Assembly (NCBI GenBank): GCA_022266195.1
Contig: WHVY01000004.1
Coordinates: 4,481,501 to 4,545,500, forward strand
Direction of reading: 5' to 3'
DNA: 64,000 bases
From: Tetranychus cinnabarinus
Taxonomy: Eukaryota > Arthropoda > Arachnida > Trombidiformes > Tetranychidae
Shown here piece by piece: positions 1 through 14,800 of the stretch (within the stretch, counting starts at the first letter, position 1; the number at the start of each line of letters is the position of its first letter). The translations under genes were made by a program, and so were the position numbers. The notes under the pieces are model-generated. The model saw only the letters and a program-made list of their open reading frames with translations. It did no database searches and was not told the origin of the DNA.

Positions 1-3000
1 CAATATCTACCCATAACTGTCTTATGGCCTATTTGATAGCTGATAAAAGCGATTATCAATACTAAAGGCCCAGTGCTTAAGGAAATCTTCACATGTTTTT
101 GAAAATTCAACATCAAAAATCTAATTTAGTCGATCATTAATTTTCAGATTTACTCGGATTGGTTGATATATTTAACTATTATTTTGAAAATTTGATTCAT
201 ATTGATTCGCTAGAAATTTAAATGAAATTAATCAAGATATAATAAACTCGTTACAGATTTTGTTTCATCAGACCTTCTTTTATGCATTGAACTAGGTTAA
301 TTAAATAACCCAACGTTAATGCTTTTTAATGTTTTTTCATGACTTACATGAATTGAGCTCAATGTTCAACATGTTATCAATATAATTTAAGAACAATTAT
401 CGTAATTATTAAAGATTTATGAGATTTATCTAGATAATATTGGATAGTTTGATTGCCTCTCTTCATTGATTACAATCAGTTTTGGCAGTTTTGTATTGTT
501 TTTATTGCCAATTAGTTTCCACTTCAATTAGAGTTACAGTTTACCAAGTTAACCAAGTTGAATTATAATCAAATAACAATTATCCACTAATTGAGAAAAA
601 GATAGCAAATTAACAACTAATGTTAACAAACTTATTAGGCATACATAATTGCAAATTAAAATTTGAGTTTACAAAAAGCAGAAAAAAAAGTTTCATAAAT
701 TGAACAAGATCGTGCCAAAAGCACACCCAGAAATCACACATTAAAAGGTATCAGTTTAATCAAAATTGAACACCAAATTCAGTTCTTTTTCACATTGAGA
801 AACATCATGAAAAGAAAGATGACGAAAGGAAGAAAAGTAGGAGGATGAGAAGGAGGAAAATAGTAAATGATAATGAAGCCAAAAAGTGATAGACTTAAGG
901 TGATAATGAAGCTGATGGTGAAGACGATGGTGATGATGATGTAAATGATGTTGATTAAAATTGAGCAGAAAACAAAAACAACCAAACCCTCAGTTTCACT
1001 TTAATTAACTTAATTTGGTTTCACAAAAGTTAAGTGATTTACAATGATTTATACACAGTGTAATGGAATAGCTAAAGATGAATGAAATGAAGAAAAATTC
1101 AATAACTTTGTTTTCCATTGAAAGATGTTAATCTTTGAGTAAGAAGCAAGAATTAGATTATCTGATTAATCCAACATGCAAAGGTTGAACCTTTTATAAG
1201 CTGTCTAATAATTACATTATACAAATAATTTGTATTTCATTTTTTACGTTATCCTTCCTCACAATTTCCCTATCATAATCATCTTCGCCTTTCAAATTGT
1301 AAATATTAATAAAAAGCTTTCTTTTTGAGGTTCATCTGATCCTTGAACAAATAGTAAACACTCAAAGATCCCAATCAAAGGTAATCAAATTGATTTTATG
1401 ACAAAGCATAACCAGGATATAATTGATTATGGTTAACTATGGTCAAGTGTGTTTGGTTTTAAGAATTAGAGATTGAAAGAGAGTGAAAAATTGGCAAATC
1501 TGATCTCCAGAAGAAAAAATATAAATAGATTAACATTGGCTTTGGTTTACTATTTGATTTTTGTTTCCATTCATTCCTGAAATGTATTTTACACAACACA
1601 ATATAACCATGTTAATAATGCGTTTGCTTCTGTAGGTGTTGATGAAATGATAAATGTGAAAAAGATGATGTTGAACGCTTTCCAATGGTTAATTTGATCC
1701 ATTTTGATTTTCATCTTCCTTTCAGTCCTTTCCTTGGTTTGATTGAGATGCGTTTTTGTTTACCTGAGCCAAAAGAAGGGAAAAAATTAGTGTTAAAATT
1801 GATTTTAAGGTGTGATCTTCAAATAGTTATATTTGTTTATCATCATCATCCGGATCATCATCATTCCAGAGTGATATTTGAACAGTTAAACTTGATATTG
1901 ATATAAGATGCTGTCTAATTGTAATCATGCAGAAAAAAATGAGCAGACGTTTTTGCTTCAAGATTGAAAGTTAAATTGTATAAAGAAAAATGTTTCAAGC
2001 TTTGATTGAAGAGATCCAAACATGAAATGATAATGGTAATGATGAAAGGTAGGGAATTTGATGATGATAACAATAACATCAATATTAATATCATTAAATG
2101 TATCAAGAGAATTAAAAGTAATGAAAAAAAGGTTATTATCAACGATTCCTTAGGCTATGTTAAATGATATGGTTTGTTAAAGTGACAATTAGCAGTTGAA
2201 GCGATAAACATTTGGTTGCTTTTTCACCCCATTCAACTATTTACCAACAAATAATAAAAATGAAAATGCAATGAAATAAAATTAATGGCAATCATAAAGA
2301 AATAGTAATTAATATAAATTTCATTTTGATAATATTAGAGAGACTAAAAGTCAGTTGATTATTTGTGATTATCATCAACACCAAAATCAACATCACCCTT
2401 CCCTTAACACCATTTCAAATTATATCTTTTCAATTGATTTGGAAATTGAAATGGAAGAAGAGCGTAAAAACTGACGAAGATGATAAGAGTGAAAGTGTAT
2501 CTCATTGAAAGATATAGCACTGATAATGGAAAAAGAAACAAATATATTACTAAATAGCAGATGGGAAGAGTTGTTAATGGGGAGTTGAAGTTGACAGTAA
2601 TTACATGATAAATGTTATCAACAGTAATTGTAATCTCTGTATCTTTTAAACAGCCAAAAAGCAAAAGTAACAAGCAATTGAGTCAAAATCTGTATAATTA
2701 GTTGTTAACTTTTACGTTTGTGTTTGAAAAAGATGCCTTTTGATTCGTCCTTTTTTAAACTCAATGGATATAATAATAATAATCACTGGCATCATTGTCT
2801 TGTCTCTTATTTATTCATCTTGATGCATCTTCACAGCCTCTGTGTGTTAACCACTGTGTTTATTGTCTTTAAAGGCGCCTCACCTAACCTTGTCACCTCC
2901 CAATGCCTCATCGGCATCACCATCATCGTCATCACCATAGCTGGTAGTAATTATGTTAACGAGGAGAGAAAAGCAAAGAAAACAAAATTATTATACAATT

Positions 3001-6000
3001 TACGAGAAAAAAAACATTTCTTAAGGGCAAACAAACATATTAAATATAAATATGGAAGAAGAGTGAGAGAGAAAGAGAGAGAGAAATGAAATGAGAAAAG
3101 GTTAGGCGATGATTTGACGCTCATCCGGTGTTACCTTAAAGTGTTGTTGTCAACACGTTCTCACAGGTTTATAAAGTACAATTCAACATGTTAACCATTC
3201 CCTTAACAAGGCTAATTCAATGGCATTAATCCAAAGGCTCAATGAGAAACTGGAAAGAAAAAGAAGAGAAAACAAAATGAGAAATTAAAATGTAATATTA
3301 ATTGTAATGAGATATCAAAAAAGATTGGAAAGGTAAAAGTGGAAGGAAGAAGAAATGATGATTAAGGGGAGGTGGAGGAGGATAGAGAGTAAAGAGGGTA
3401 AAAAGAAATGTTAATTATTTATTTTCAAGAATTTGCATGTAAATAAATTATCTCTTAACAGGACACTTTGAAACTTTTCAACGCAACCTTTGATTATAAT
3501 ATATAATTATAATGTAAAGGGTTGAACCAAGAAAGTCTTAAGGACATTACAAATGTAATAAAAAATGTACAATTAATAAAAGTACATCATTCTTGGACTG
3601 TTTTCACCTTGCTTTGTTTTTCCGTTTCTTATATCATCACCACTACCGTTTGTTTGTTTTATCATCCACAGTCGAGTCATCATCCATTATAATAATAATT
3701 ATCACCATCACACTGTTGCAATCATTCATCATCATCATTAACATTTTACATTCAACTATTAAATAAACCAATGTTGACTTCAACATCATTAACTTCTTGT
3801 TTAAATAATATATCATTTGAATAAAAAGAGTTTACTTCTTGCTCTTCTACTTACAGGTTTCGTTGCTTTTCATCATTATTGTTATTAATTTTCACTTTGA
3901 ACCCTTTAAGTTAAATTCAAGTAAATAATTTACTCGCTTATCCACCCAATCATGTATTGTTGCAATTAACTGAATCCGTGTTCCTTTTCTGATAATATCT
4001 GCAAGTCGTTCAAGCAATGTAATCAATGTTAAGGTGATAAGAAACCAGATCAGCCCAAGAAATATTCTTGATTATGGATTAAAATGATGTAAAGATGATG
4101 GCAATGGCGTTAAAACTGGAATTAAAATTGACGACAATCACGTTGTTCAACAGCTCTGATGAATCCAGGGTCAGACTTTTCTTCATCATAATCATTTTGT
4201 TATCATCAATTTCATCATCATCATCTTCTCACTTCTCTTTTCCCTCTGTAATAAATGTAACCTGAAGATAACTAAATATACTACAAATCCTGGCAACATG
4301 AAAACGCTATCAAGCAATAAGATTGTTTGATGTAATTACAAGTTACCTGAACATTACAAATGGTAATGATTTAGTTTATCATGTTATAAAACATTTTAAC
4401 CTCTCGCATTATTTTGATTTTGCTATTTTTTTTCACTTTCAAAAATTTATTATAAGCGGTCCGTTAACATCGACTCTTTCTCTCAGTTAGTGATAAGGAG
4501 GGAAAGGTAAGTGAGATGATAATGATTATCATAATGATGATGATGATAATAATAATGGTGCTGGTGATGAAAAAAGGAGAAATTCAATAGTTTATCTTGC
4601 AAGAAAATTGTATCCTCCCTTTTTATAAGAAATACATTTTACACTTTGGTGTAAATATATTCAGTTTAGAGGTGATAAGAAGCCGGTTACATGGGTGATG
4701 TTTCATGCTTCTGAGTAATAATCATTTTTTCTCCAATAATTGAAGTGATTATTCACCTTTTTTGAAAGATAATTTTCTTATTTACATTCCCTAAATCATG
4801 GTCTTTCTTAGGTTTATCAACTTAAACCAAAAGTTAACTTGATTGTTGTGTTAATATCAATATAATTATTTGAATATTAAGGAGTGACTATCAACTAATT
4901 CATAAATCATTAGACAATAATTTGGTAAAAGGTGAAATCTAATTTGAAGTTAATCATTGAGGATATGTTTAAATTATACACTGTAAGCGTACAAATGTAT
5001 AATAAAAACTGAATTAAATAAAACATTAGTCATGATCATTGTATTGAATAAAACAATTAAAATAAATCATACCAATGATCAATGATTAACATCTTCAATA
5101 CAAATTCAGGGTAAAACCTAAGTGAAACAACGCGAAATTCATCTGGACATGCTTACACACTAAACTTGAAAGGTAATTGTTAAGATTAAGGCGAAGATTA
5201 AAGTGTGAAATTATCTCTCTTCAAAGTGAATCCAAGTTGTCAATGTTTGATTTAAGTTTCAATTTGTTAGCAAATTCCTTGGATTGATGGTGAACAATTG
5301 AAACATCCTTTAGATTGTAATTTCATCGTGTATCTTTGACCCTAATTTTATTGATAGAGAAAAAATAGGAGAGAAAAAAAAAGTTTCATGATACTAATTG
5401 CCATGACAATGGTTTGGAAGTAATATTTAAGAGTAAAATACTTACATTCAGGTACATTCATTCTTATCATCATTATCATCAGCGTATTCTTTTTCGTTGC
5501 CTTCTCAATTGCTTCTTTACTTCATCACTCTTCACTGATTGATAATCTGTAATGATAGGTTATAAAACTGCTTGTATATTGTGTGATCAGATAAACATCT
5601 CATAACTCCTTTAAGAAACATTGTAACACCAACCATTGTTATTATTATATATCTTTTTCAGAAGAGTGTAGTCTGCCAATCTTTTTTTTGCAACAACCTT
5701 TGATCATCCATTTTTCCTATTTTGTTCCCAATTCAGGTTCATCATCAACATCATTATGATTATGATTTTTAGCACATCATCAACACCATCACAGTCTTTG
5801 AATCAACGTGCAATAATCTATAGAAATATAGGGAATATAAGGCAAAAAATCAGTGAATCAGACAAGAATGATGAAAACAGAATGAACATTTTATAAAAAC
5901 AAGTTGGTGATGAAAAGTCTTACCAATCATTAAAGTTGATTTTCAACTGAAATCATCATTAGTGGTACCTCTAAAGCCTTTCATTTCAACACGGCAAGCC

Positions 6001-9000
6001 TCCTTGTTTTGTTTACAATTCAAGAAGATGTTGGTGTTAAATACAGAGCTCAATATTATAGCAACAATAGCAATAACAAGACAAGATTATTATCATTATC
6101 ATCACTCTTGTTTAACAATTTACCATTTTGATTATGATTGTTAACAGCAAAATAAGACATTTCAAGTGTTACGCATGGTTTAATCGCCAACATCTTATTG
6201 CTTCACTTTGATTTTACGTAATTTCCAGAAGTGTAAAAGTTGAGCCAAAATCACTTTCAATTTGGTAGATAACATTGAAACCATTCTTGAATCAACATTG
6301 CTTCTAATACAGAAAATTAAATGGCAATTGAGACAAAAAAAGATTCATGAGCATATCATTATAATGATAGAGTGAAAAAAAATAATTAATAATACTTGCT
6401 TGTTGACACCTTTAATTAGACATTTCTTGTCTATGTACATTTTTTAGCAATCACCATAATTAACACCCAAAGTCAATGCCATTAATGGATAAACCTATGT
6501 GTAGTCAATTCCAGTGCTAGTTAATCAAAAATGGAGGAGAGAAAAAAACGCAAATTGTACAATTAGCATGACAGATGTAACAAACAAAATGGTGGAGTCA
6601 GACGATGTTAAAAAGGGGATGAACTAAAAATTACAGCGCGTTAAGCCAAATGTCTTTTCTCATTTTACACTAAATAGATAAAATTTTACAAGCTGATTAC
6701 ACTAATAGATTGATGAGTCTCTGGTTTCAATTCAATTCACACACTAAGATTGCGGCCAAGTCTAAAGAGTTTATCGTTAATCTTTAACAGAATTCCTAAA
6801 ATCGGTAATTTCTTCTCGAGTTTAGCTTAAACTTGCATGTAGATCATTCTCTCAACTGGAATTCAATTTATTACGCTGAGCTATCAATGAGCTAAAAAAC
6901 GTTTATTAATAATAAGATAATTGATTACCTGTAATTTGATCTAGGATGTTTTTTAGGTTGAAGTTACCTTTCCATTTTTTTCTGTTTTTAATTGAAAATC
7001 AGTCAAAAAATGAGCTGCAACAAAGGTAAATTAATAGTGAAAATGAGAAATGATATTAATGATTGAAGAGTAGAAGAAGAAGAGAAAACAAAAAACAATA
7101 GGGAGTCAAAGTAAAACAAAGAGTGAAGGCGTTTAGTTGAGTGTTTATGGTAATGTTAAGGTGGGCCTTTTTGGCGTGTTTTTTTAACACGATTTAACAG
7201 ACAATTAGACTCAACGTAATCTTACACAGATAACAAAAAAAGTAATATAAATATAGAAATATAAATCAACTTTTCTTACCATTTCAAGCTTCGTGAACAC
7301 ACATTTTAACGGCAACAACAGCTTAGACCAGCTTAAAGTAAGAAAAAAATCTCTTTATCCCGAGTATAAGGTGATTATTATACAGTAATAATGTTAATGA
7401 TTAAGAAGAGAAGGATAATCACTTTTAATTCACACACAAACAAACATTAGTTAAGGTGAAAATTATGGTAACAGCAAGAAAAGAAGAGAGAGAAAAAACT
7501 GGACAATTAAAATCAGAAGACAATAAAGCTAAAAAAGCAGCTCCAGTTAACATGGCAACATGGACGCTTCAAGGGGTCAACTCCTAATTATGCCTTGTTT
7601 AACCAGATAAACATTGGTTTAACATAAATCATGTCAAATTGTGTTAACACTTTAACTAAACCCAGTGATGGAAGTAAATTAAATAAATGAGTTTACAATA
7701 AATAACAATAAAATAATCTTCCAATGTAAAGTTACCTTCAAAGGTTTACCTTTTTGAGCTGGAGTAGTTAATTGTTGATGCAAAACAGAATGTGAATGAT
7801 ACATTTCCCCAGTAATTTAACAACTTAAATTGTCTAGTTAATTGTTAGCATCCTGTAAAATCATTTGATCCGTTGAAAAAGTTGTCAACAGTAGACAGAT
7901 AAAATAGACTTGACTCCTAACAAGACGAAAAATATGTCTTTTAGTTGATGATTTATCATGAAAAATATTGAACAAGAAGAAGAAGAAATAGTAAAGACAA
8001 TTTAGTGAGTAAACAAAAGGTGAATAATTAACATGATTACAATATAAATGTCAACATTTACTTGATTAATTGAGTTTGAAGCAAGTAGTTGTAACAACGT
8101 TATTAGATGAACATTTAAAAGGCAAGTGAAAGAAAATGTTGACCAGAAAAAAAACAAAGTGTTCATCAAATGTACAACCAATCTTACCATTTACCATGTA
8201 ATTTGATTGAAAACTGTTAATTGCAGTTGTCTAGCTTTCTAATCAATATTACCTTTTTGGTTCAACAGTTTATCAACTTTGGTAAACTTGTAAGGTTGTA
8301 CTTTGCCGTTTCATTTGTTACCTGGACAAGACAAATATGAAAGGAGGCACTGAAAGCTGTCTAACCTCGGGCTGATTGTTGATTAATTATTTACCCATTT
8401 TTGAGTTTCTTTTTCTGTTAATTTGTTGATGAAGATGATGATGGTGCTGATGATGGTGTTGATCAGAGTGGCGATCATTATCAACAAGATGAACCAAAGA
8501 AAAGGTCTGAGGCCAGAGCAAAATGAATCCTGTTTGGTTAAACAATTTAACAAAAAACATTTACCTTTTCTCCACCTTAACTGTAGATGTTTTTGTTTTC
8601 AAATGAAAACATTTCACTTTGAACATTAAATTACTTAATTTGATATTAAATCAACTAAATTGCCTTTAATGATCAAACTTTTGCTTTTTGCAAACAATTT
8701 GATTCTGATTTAGAGACTTTCAGATTTTAAATTTTAGTTTTGTTGTAAACCCAAACATTTTTTTTCAAGAATTGCCGATGAACTGATTTCAGCCATTGGA
8801 TTTGATCTTTCAATGGAAGAAGCTTTTAAAGCTTTTGCTATTCAATTTTGGTGACATGATGAAGATGATCAAAGTTAATCAGATTGGGTTGAAAGGTTGA
8901 AGTGGTAATTAGATCAGATTGTTGTCCATTAAAAGTGTTTCAGTAAAGAGTTGAAAGGTTTTTGAGGATAATGAAAGGTGGTTGTATCATCTTTAATCAT

Positions 9001-9837
9001 GTAGCAGGCGATTTGAATGTTTGATTGAATTGGTTAATAATAGTGTTTAAATTAACATTAACAGTCCATAATTACAATTGACTATTGAATGTGTTTCCTG
9101 GATTTTGCTTTTCACAATAAACCATTTTGAGATAGACTTTTTAACTCCCTTTTAACAAAACGTTAAAATGTTAATTTATGGAGAGAGGAGGAAGATGATG
9201 ATGATGATGTGTTGTTGCTTTTAGCACATTTAGCGTGAAAAGGCAAAAGGCCACTGAAAAGTCAATGAGTGCCTGAGATTAGCTTAAAAGGCCAAATTAC
9301 ACACTTCTCATCGAAACCGTTTGCCATTTTGTTGTTTTCCTTTTCAGGGTCAATACATACAGAAATGTTAACTTATTTTTACTTTCTACTTCTTACCTTT
9401 TACCATTCATTATATATTTAATTTAGTTTTTTTTCTTTGGGCTTCTATCAACAGACTAACAGAGCCGATAGAGTAGGCCAGGTGAAAAGCAAAAAATTGC
9501 TCACAATCATCATAATTATTAAACTACCGTCAAACAAGCAAAAAAAGCTTGGCTATAAGCAAGAGTCGATATCATTTTGTTAACACATTTTACGGCTGCT
9601 AAATGCTGATCTTTGAATTTCCAAATCAACTGGGATCAACGAAAGTTTATCCCAATCATTGAGTTATTATGCCTTAGTTGACATTATAAAGTTTGAATCA
9701 AAAGTAGGAACAAGAAACACTAATTAACTTTAACTTTACAAGAGATCGAAAGATGGAAAGAGATCTGAAAATTAGTCAAAAAATGCTTTTATTGAGATTT
9801 ACCTCAATCTTTTTTGGTTTAAACTACACAAAAATGT
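1..9837. other. Gene-poor, low-complexity intergenic DNA
   Basis: No convincing gene is visible over nearly 10 kb. Open frames are short, mostly lack an ATG at the start, and have compositionally odd products rich in Ile, Leu and His that reflect the AT-rich sequence. The DNA is dotted with short GAT/ATC trinucleotide runs, for example near 900-950, 4520-4560, 8430-8460 and 9195-9210. The longest plus-strand frame, 2733-3089, starts at a real ATG but has no recognisable domain and ends in a simple Arg/Glu/Lys tail, so I do not call it a gene. The region could be introns or distant regulatory DNA. Confidence 0.6.
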
Positions 9838-10385
9838 TGAAAAAGACACAGTTGTTACACTTATGCACAAATCGGCACACATTGAAACCTATTGGCGAAA
9901 ATCGGGTAAAGAAAAATTTCTTTCGAACCGAGGCTCTGTTGGTTTGTAGAAACACAAAAACTGAATTCATTTGTGCGATTTAAAAGTTTCTCTGGTCGAC
10001 AGTTCTCGAGAAAAATCGTGTTCGAAGTTGAAACTTGCAAAGCTTTTTGTACAATAATGGAAGAAGATTTGCTCATGAAACTACTAGTACTGATGTAATT
10101 TTTGATGATTAACTATAAAATCTACTTATTTTGAGGAATAAAGTTTTTCATTTTCTGTAAAACAGATCACTTCGATTTTTACTTAAAGCGACCGCATTCT
10201 GTACCTGTAAGAGTTAGATGGTTGAAATCTATTATTTGTACATAAATATTGTAGCTACACATCAACGATTGAATACTTTTATCAATTCGACAGTAGTTCT
10301 CTTCATTTTGGCCATTGGTCTGAAAACTTTGTAACCTCAGTATTTCGAGAATGGCATCACCTACAATCTCCATTCTCCGACCAAA
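9838..10385 (-). repeat. Left arm of a three-copy foldback repeat
   Basis: This stretch is closely similar to the reverse complement of 11300-11869. Shared landmarks are an AAAAAGACACA block, TTTATGCACAAAT-like and ATCGGGTAAAGA blocks, then a long well-conserved part from about 9985 to 10350. It contains no open frame of note. The family is not one I recognise. Confidence 0.8.
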
Positions 10386-10659
10386 CATTAGATTGCATTG
10401 TGTGCTAGAATATGCTGAAACATTAAATTATTCAAGATCATACAGAAAAACTTGTAGCATTGTTTAGCTTATGATCTGAGATTTGAGAGTTGATTTATTA
10501 ATATAAAAGTAAATGGTTTCTCAAATACGAACCTTATGTGCTTAAAGGATATTGCTTATGAAATGAATTGCCTCAATTTTATTCAATATTAAGTCATATT
10601 TTATTATAACACATAATCAAACCTAATGTTTGATTAAAGAATAATGATTGTAGATGATG

Positions 10660-11080
10660 CCATTCTCGACTTATCGAATCTTAAAGTTTTAAGACGAATG
10701 GCCAGAATCAAGAGAACTGTTTAAAAATTTATAATATTATTCAATTCAAGTTGTCAACCAACAATTTTTATTGACGCATAATAAGTTTCAGCTCTCTGAC
10801 TCTCACGACCACAGAATGCGGTCGGTTTTACTGTGAACCGAACTTGACCTGTTTTACAGAAACATAAAATGTTATTGCTCAAAATAAGACCATTTTCTGG
10901 TTGGTCATCAGAAAATACATTATGGAAATAAGTTTCGTGAAAAAATCTGCTTAGATAGCTGAGAAAAAGGCGATCGAAGTTCCAACTTTGGACTCGATTT
11001 TCTCGCAAAGTGACAATCGGAGAAACTATTTAATAGTACCAATGAACTCAGTTTTTAAATCTCTACAAAATTCAGCAAGT
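10660..11080 (+). repeat. Central diverged copy of the foldback repeat
   Basis: This is a third, more diverged copy in the same orientation as 11300-11757. Shared landmarks are ATGGCCAGAATCAAGAGAAC near 10698, the ACAGAATGCGGTCG block near 10812, a GCGATCGAAGTT block near 10970, and a closing CTCAGTTTTTAAATCTCTAC block. It lies in the spacer between the two inverted arms. Confidence 0.7.
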
Positions 11081-11299
11081 CTCAACATTTCACTCAAATG
11101 CTCGAGTCTTTGGTGTTACTCTTTGCATTTCATTTGCAAGTTCAACCAGAAAATTGGTTTATTTACCAAGAAATGGGTTTAGATGCATTTTGTTTATTGA
11201 ATAAGTTGTTTATCGTGCATTTAAAACCCAAAAATCATGACCCAAAGGCGCTAATGGAAATTTGTTAGATTGCATTGAATTATTAATTAGTAAAGAAAC

Positions 11300-11869
11300 A
11301 AATTGGTGAAAGAACGACGATTGCAGTGGTCACTATTTTCGAAATACTGAGGTTACAAAGTTTTCAGAACAATGGCCAAAATGAAGAGAACTGTTGTTAA
11401 ATTGATAAAAGTATTCAATCGTTGATGTTTAGCTACAATTTTTATGGACAAATAATAGGTTTCAGCCACCTAACTCTTACAGGTACAGAATGCGGTCGCT
11501 TTAAGTAAAAATCGAAGTGATCTGTTTGCAGCAAACTGAAAACTTTATTTCTCGAAATAAGTACATTTTATGGTTAATCATCAAAAATTACATCAGTTCT
11601 AGTAGTTTCATCAAAAAATCTGCTTCCATTATTGTACAAAAAGCGATCGAAGTTTCAACTTTGAACTCGCTTTTTCCGAAAACTATCGACCAGAGGAATT
11701 TTTTAGTAGCACAAATGAATTCAGTTTCTATTTCCCTACAAATCAAAAGAGTCTAAATTGGAAATAATTTATCTTTACCCGATCTTTGCCATTTTTTCTT
11801 TCAGTAACATAGTTATTTGTGTTAATTTGTGCATAAATGTTACAATTTTGATGATTGTGTCTTTTTAGC
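11300..11869 (+). repeat. Right arm of the three-copy foldback repeat
   Basis: This is the inverted partner of 9838-10385, with a spacer of about 910 bp between the arms. Similarity is highest from about 11340 to 11745 and weaker out to the TGTGTCTTTTT block near 11860. No target-site duplication or transposase was found. Confidence 0.8.
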
Positions 11870-14800
11870 AACAACCCTCTTTTTCAAACGCTCAATCGAT
11901 CATATTTAAACTTTTCTTATACCAAAAAAGTGCCTTGATGCCACCTTGTCCAGTTGTGAATAAAACATAAGCCTGGAACATCAAAGTACGATTAATTTTA
12001 AAAATCCTTTGCTTTAAGAACCAACTGATCGAGTATGAAAAGCGTTTTTAAAAAGTTTTTGCCTTAAATCTGGTAAAAATTTGCATTGATCTAATGTTAA
12101 GATATTTTCAAATCAATCATTAGATCTACTTTTGATTCAAATAAATTGTTATTGCTGAAAAAATCGAGTCACAAAATCGACAAATTTGATCGCTATCTAA
12201 ATGCAAGTTTAAAAATTAGACAAAAAATCGAAACTCAGTTTCCCAGTAACCATTCAAAGGTTAATTGTATCATTCTGAATTATTAATGTTCCATTAAAAC
12301 AATTGAATCAATAGCAACGCACAAGGTTACTGGTTCAACTCGATCCAATCATGCAATGTGCCTTTTGAACCATTTCTTGCGTTTCAACCAAATGTCTACT
12401 TGAAAACCTTAATCATTGAACACTTTAAAATTATCCAGTGAACCCACATTTGAAACTGTTTTAATATTCAACTGCAATGACAGGTCAAGTTTTTATCCTG
12501 ATTAACATTCAGTTTGACCATTAAATTGGATCCATTAATGATCAGTCTAATAACATGTTAATTGTTATCGTTGAACCGGCGTCAATCCACTGAACATGCA
12601 AGACTGAATAGACTGTAAACATGATTCAACCTTGAATATGAAGAATGTAAAATTTTGTGAATTGTTAAGTGGAAAAACTATTATTCACTTTACCTTATCT
12701 TTTCATCATCATCATCTTTTCGATCATCATCATTCTTCCTTCTTTAAACACTGATCCCGGGCAATTGATGGCAAACAGCAAAGGGTCTGTAATTGGCGTT
12801 AAATAGTTACTCGGGCCTCACCATCACCATCACCATCATCAACAAGTTGAATCATGAAAGTAAACCTTAAAAGATGAAACATCGCCAAAATGAAAGCTTC
12901 CATCCCTTAAGGTGCAAGTTATAACATGATAGCATTTGATGATAATCATTATCATCCTCATCATCATCACCATTATCATCAAATATGATCAACAAGGTAA
13001 ATTATATTGTGGAGCCAAGGGTGCCAAAGATAGCACCCTTCACCAATACTCACGCCCAGCAGCGACTAAGGCAAGAATAATAACTCCTTATCATCATCAT
13101 TATTATCGTTGTTATTAAAACTCTGTTCATGTTGATCAGGAATATGTGAAAGGCGTGTTAAAATGTTAACCTTAATTGCAGTTAAAAATCAACAATCAAC
13201 TTCGTACCAAAATTTTGATCATTATTTTTCTTCTTCTTCTTCTTTAATTGACTTGATAATAGAATAAATTATTTTATTGAAAAAAACTAAATTAAACAAA
13301 CAATAGAATTGATTATTCTCGACTAAATCTATTTACCACTTTGCTGTCAGCTTCAAGTCCAAGTTAATTAATCTCTATAAATGGTTTATTAGCCTTTTTG
13401 GGTAAAAGTACAGAATTTACACCATTTTTTGCAGTTAAAATTGATTAATGAAGCTTTGGGTTTACTGTTATTAGTAACATTATTAAGCGGGTTTTTATGC
13501 CGATTGATGGTGATGTTAATACCTTGTTTCATCGTGTTTGCTGTTCATCCATTATTGACCCTAAAAGCTTTCATCTATAATTACAACGTTCATCATTCCA
13601 AGATTCATTAAATTGTCGCTCATGTGACCTGTCAAAGTAAACATTTGACCAGATTGAGGGCTGTTCAGTTGCCGATTGAATGTCTATCAAGATCAACCTT
13701 TCAATTTCAGGTTTTAACTTGCAATAATGTTGCAAATAACCAAATGATCATCACTCCTCTTAACCAGATTTGTAGTGTTCATCACTATTCTCATGATAAT
13801 TGCGTTGAGATTTAAATGATTGGCACTTGATTAGAGGATGTTAAAACTACCAGAAAGAATTAGAATTACATTTAACAGTAAAATTTTTTCATTTTAAGCC
13901 AAAGAAACGAAAAGAATCATATTTTTCTAAATCCTTCTTTTCAATGATAAACTGGTTCATCATTTCGACTTGCAATCTTCAAGTCCAAGTTGAGATGATT
14001 TTATCCAGAGATGAAAACGGAAACAAGAGACAGGAGAAAATTGAAGAAGAAAAAAATACAAGATTTCATGACAATGGTCATCATATTGAACATCATCATC
14101 GGGCTTCATCAACTTGACCAACATCAGCAACCCTTACCATTAACTTGAAAGTTGGCCTTTTTTTGCTTCACTTTCCTTCCTTTTGTTTAACCATCTTTAC
14201 CAACTGAACAATCTTGAATACCGTTTGTCCCATCATCTCCACCCAATTGTAATTCAAGACAATTCAGTCTCAACAATAAAACAGATTTCAATGAGACAAC
14301 AAGAGTCAAGAAACAAGAAAAAAAAGTCAACCAATTGGTAACACGAAGCAAAACAAATCAAAATGAACCTTCAAATCAAGTAACATTATTGATTGAAACA
14401 AAAATGGACCAAACAAGTTGAACTGTTAATTTAATTGGAACAATGCAAATGAATACAAATTAATATACAATCATGATACATCATCATCAACCTAATCTTC
14501 ACGGGAAACGCGAAAAAGTGTGTCTGAAACAGGGAAGGAAAAAAAGTTAATCTAATATTATATTTGGGAAAAAAGTTTCATTCCCATAATTTGATAATCA
14601 TAATAATACAGTAATCTGACATTGAGTACTATCAACTGTCAATTATAACATCAGTAACGATGTAGCAACATTTAGCAAGACATTTGCAGGTCAAAAAGAG
14701 TCGACAAAGTGAAAGTTGCCGGATGATAATAAACGAGGATTAGCCGGGTTTAATTCAATGATTATATTTACTCTTACGCCCATCTTTAACACTAATCAAT

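Noticed and set aside
2733..3089. Longest plus-strand ATG frame in the first 9 kb
   Set aside because: No domain, odd composition, and a simple-repeat Arg/Glu/Lys tail; consistent with a chance frame.
12700..12980. ATC-rich direct repeats considered as a CRISPR array or satellite
   Set aside because: Irregular microsatellite tracts without spacer structure, in a eukaryotic genome.
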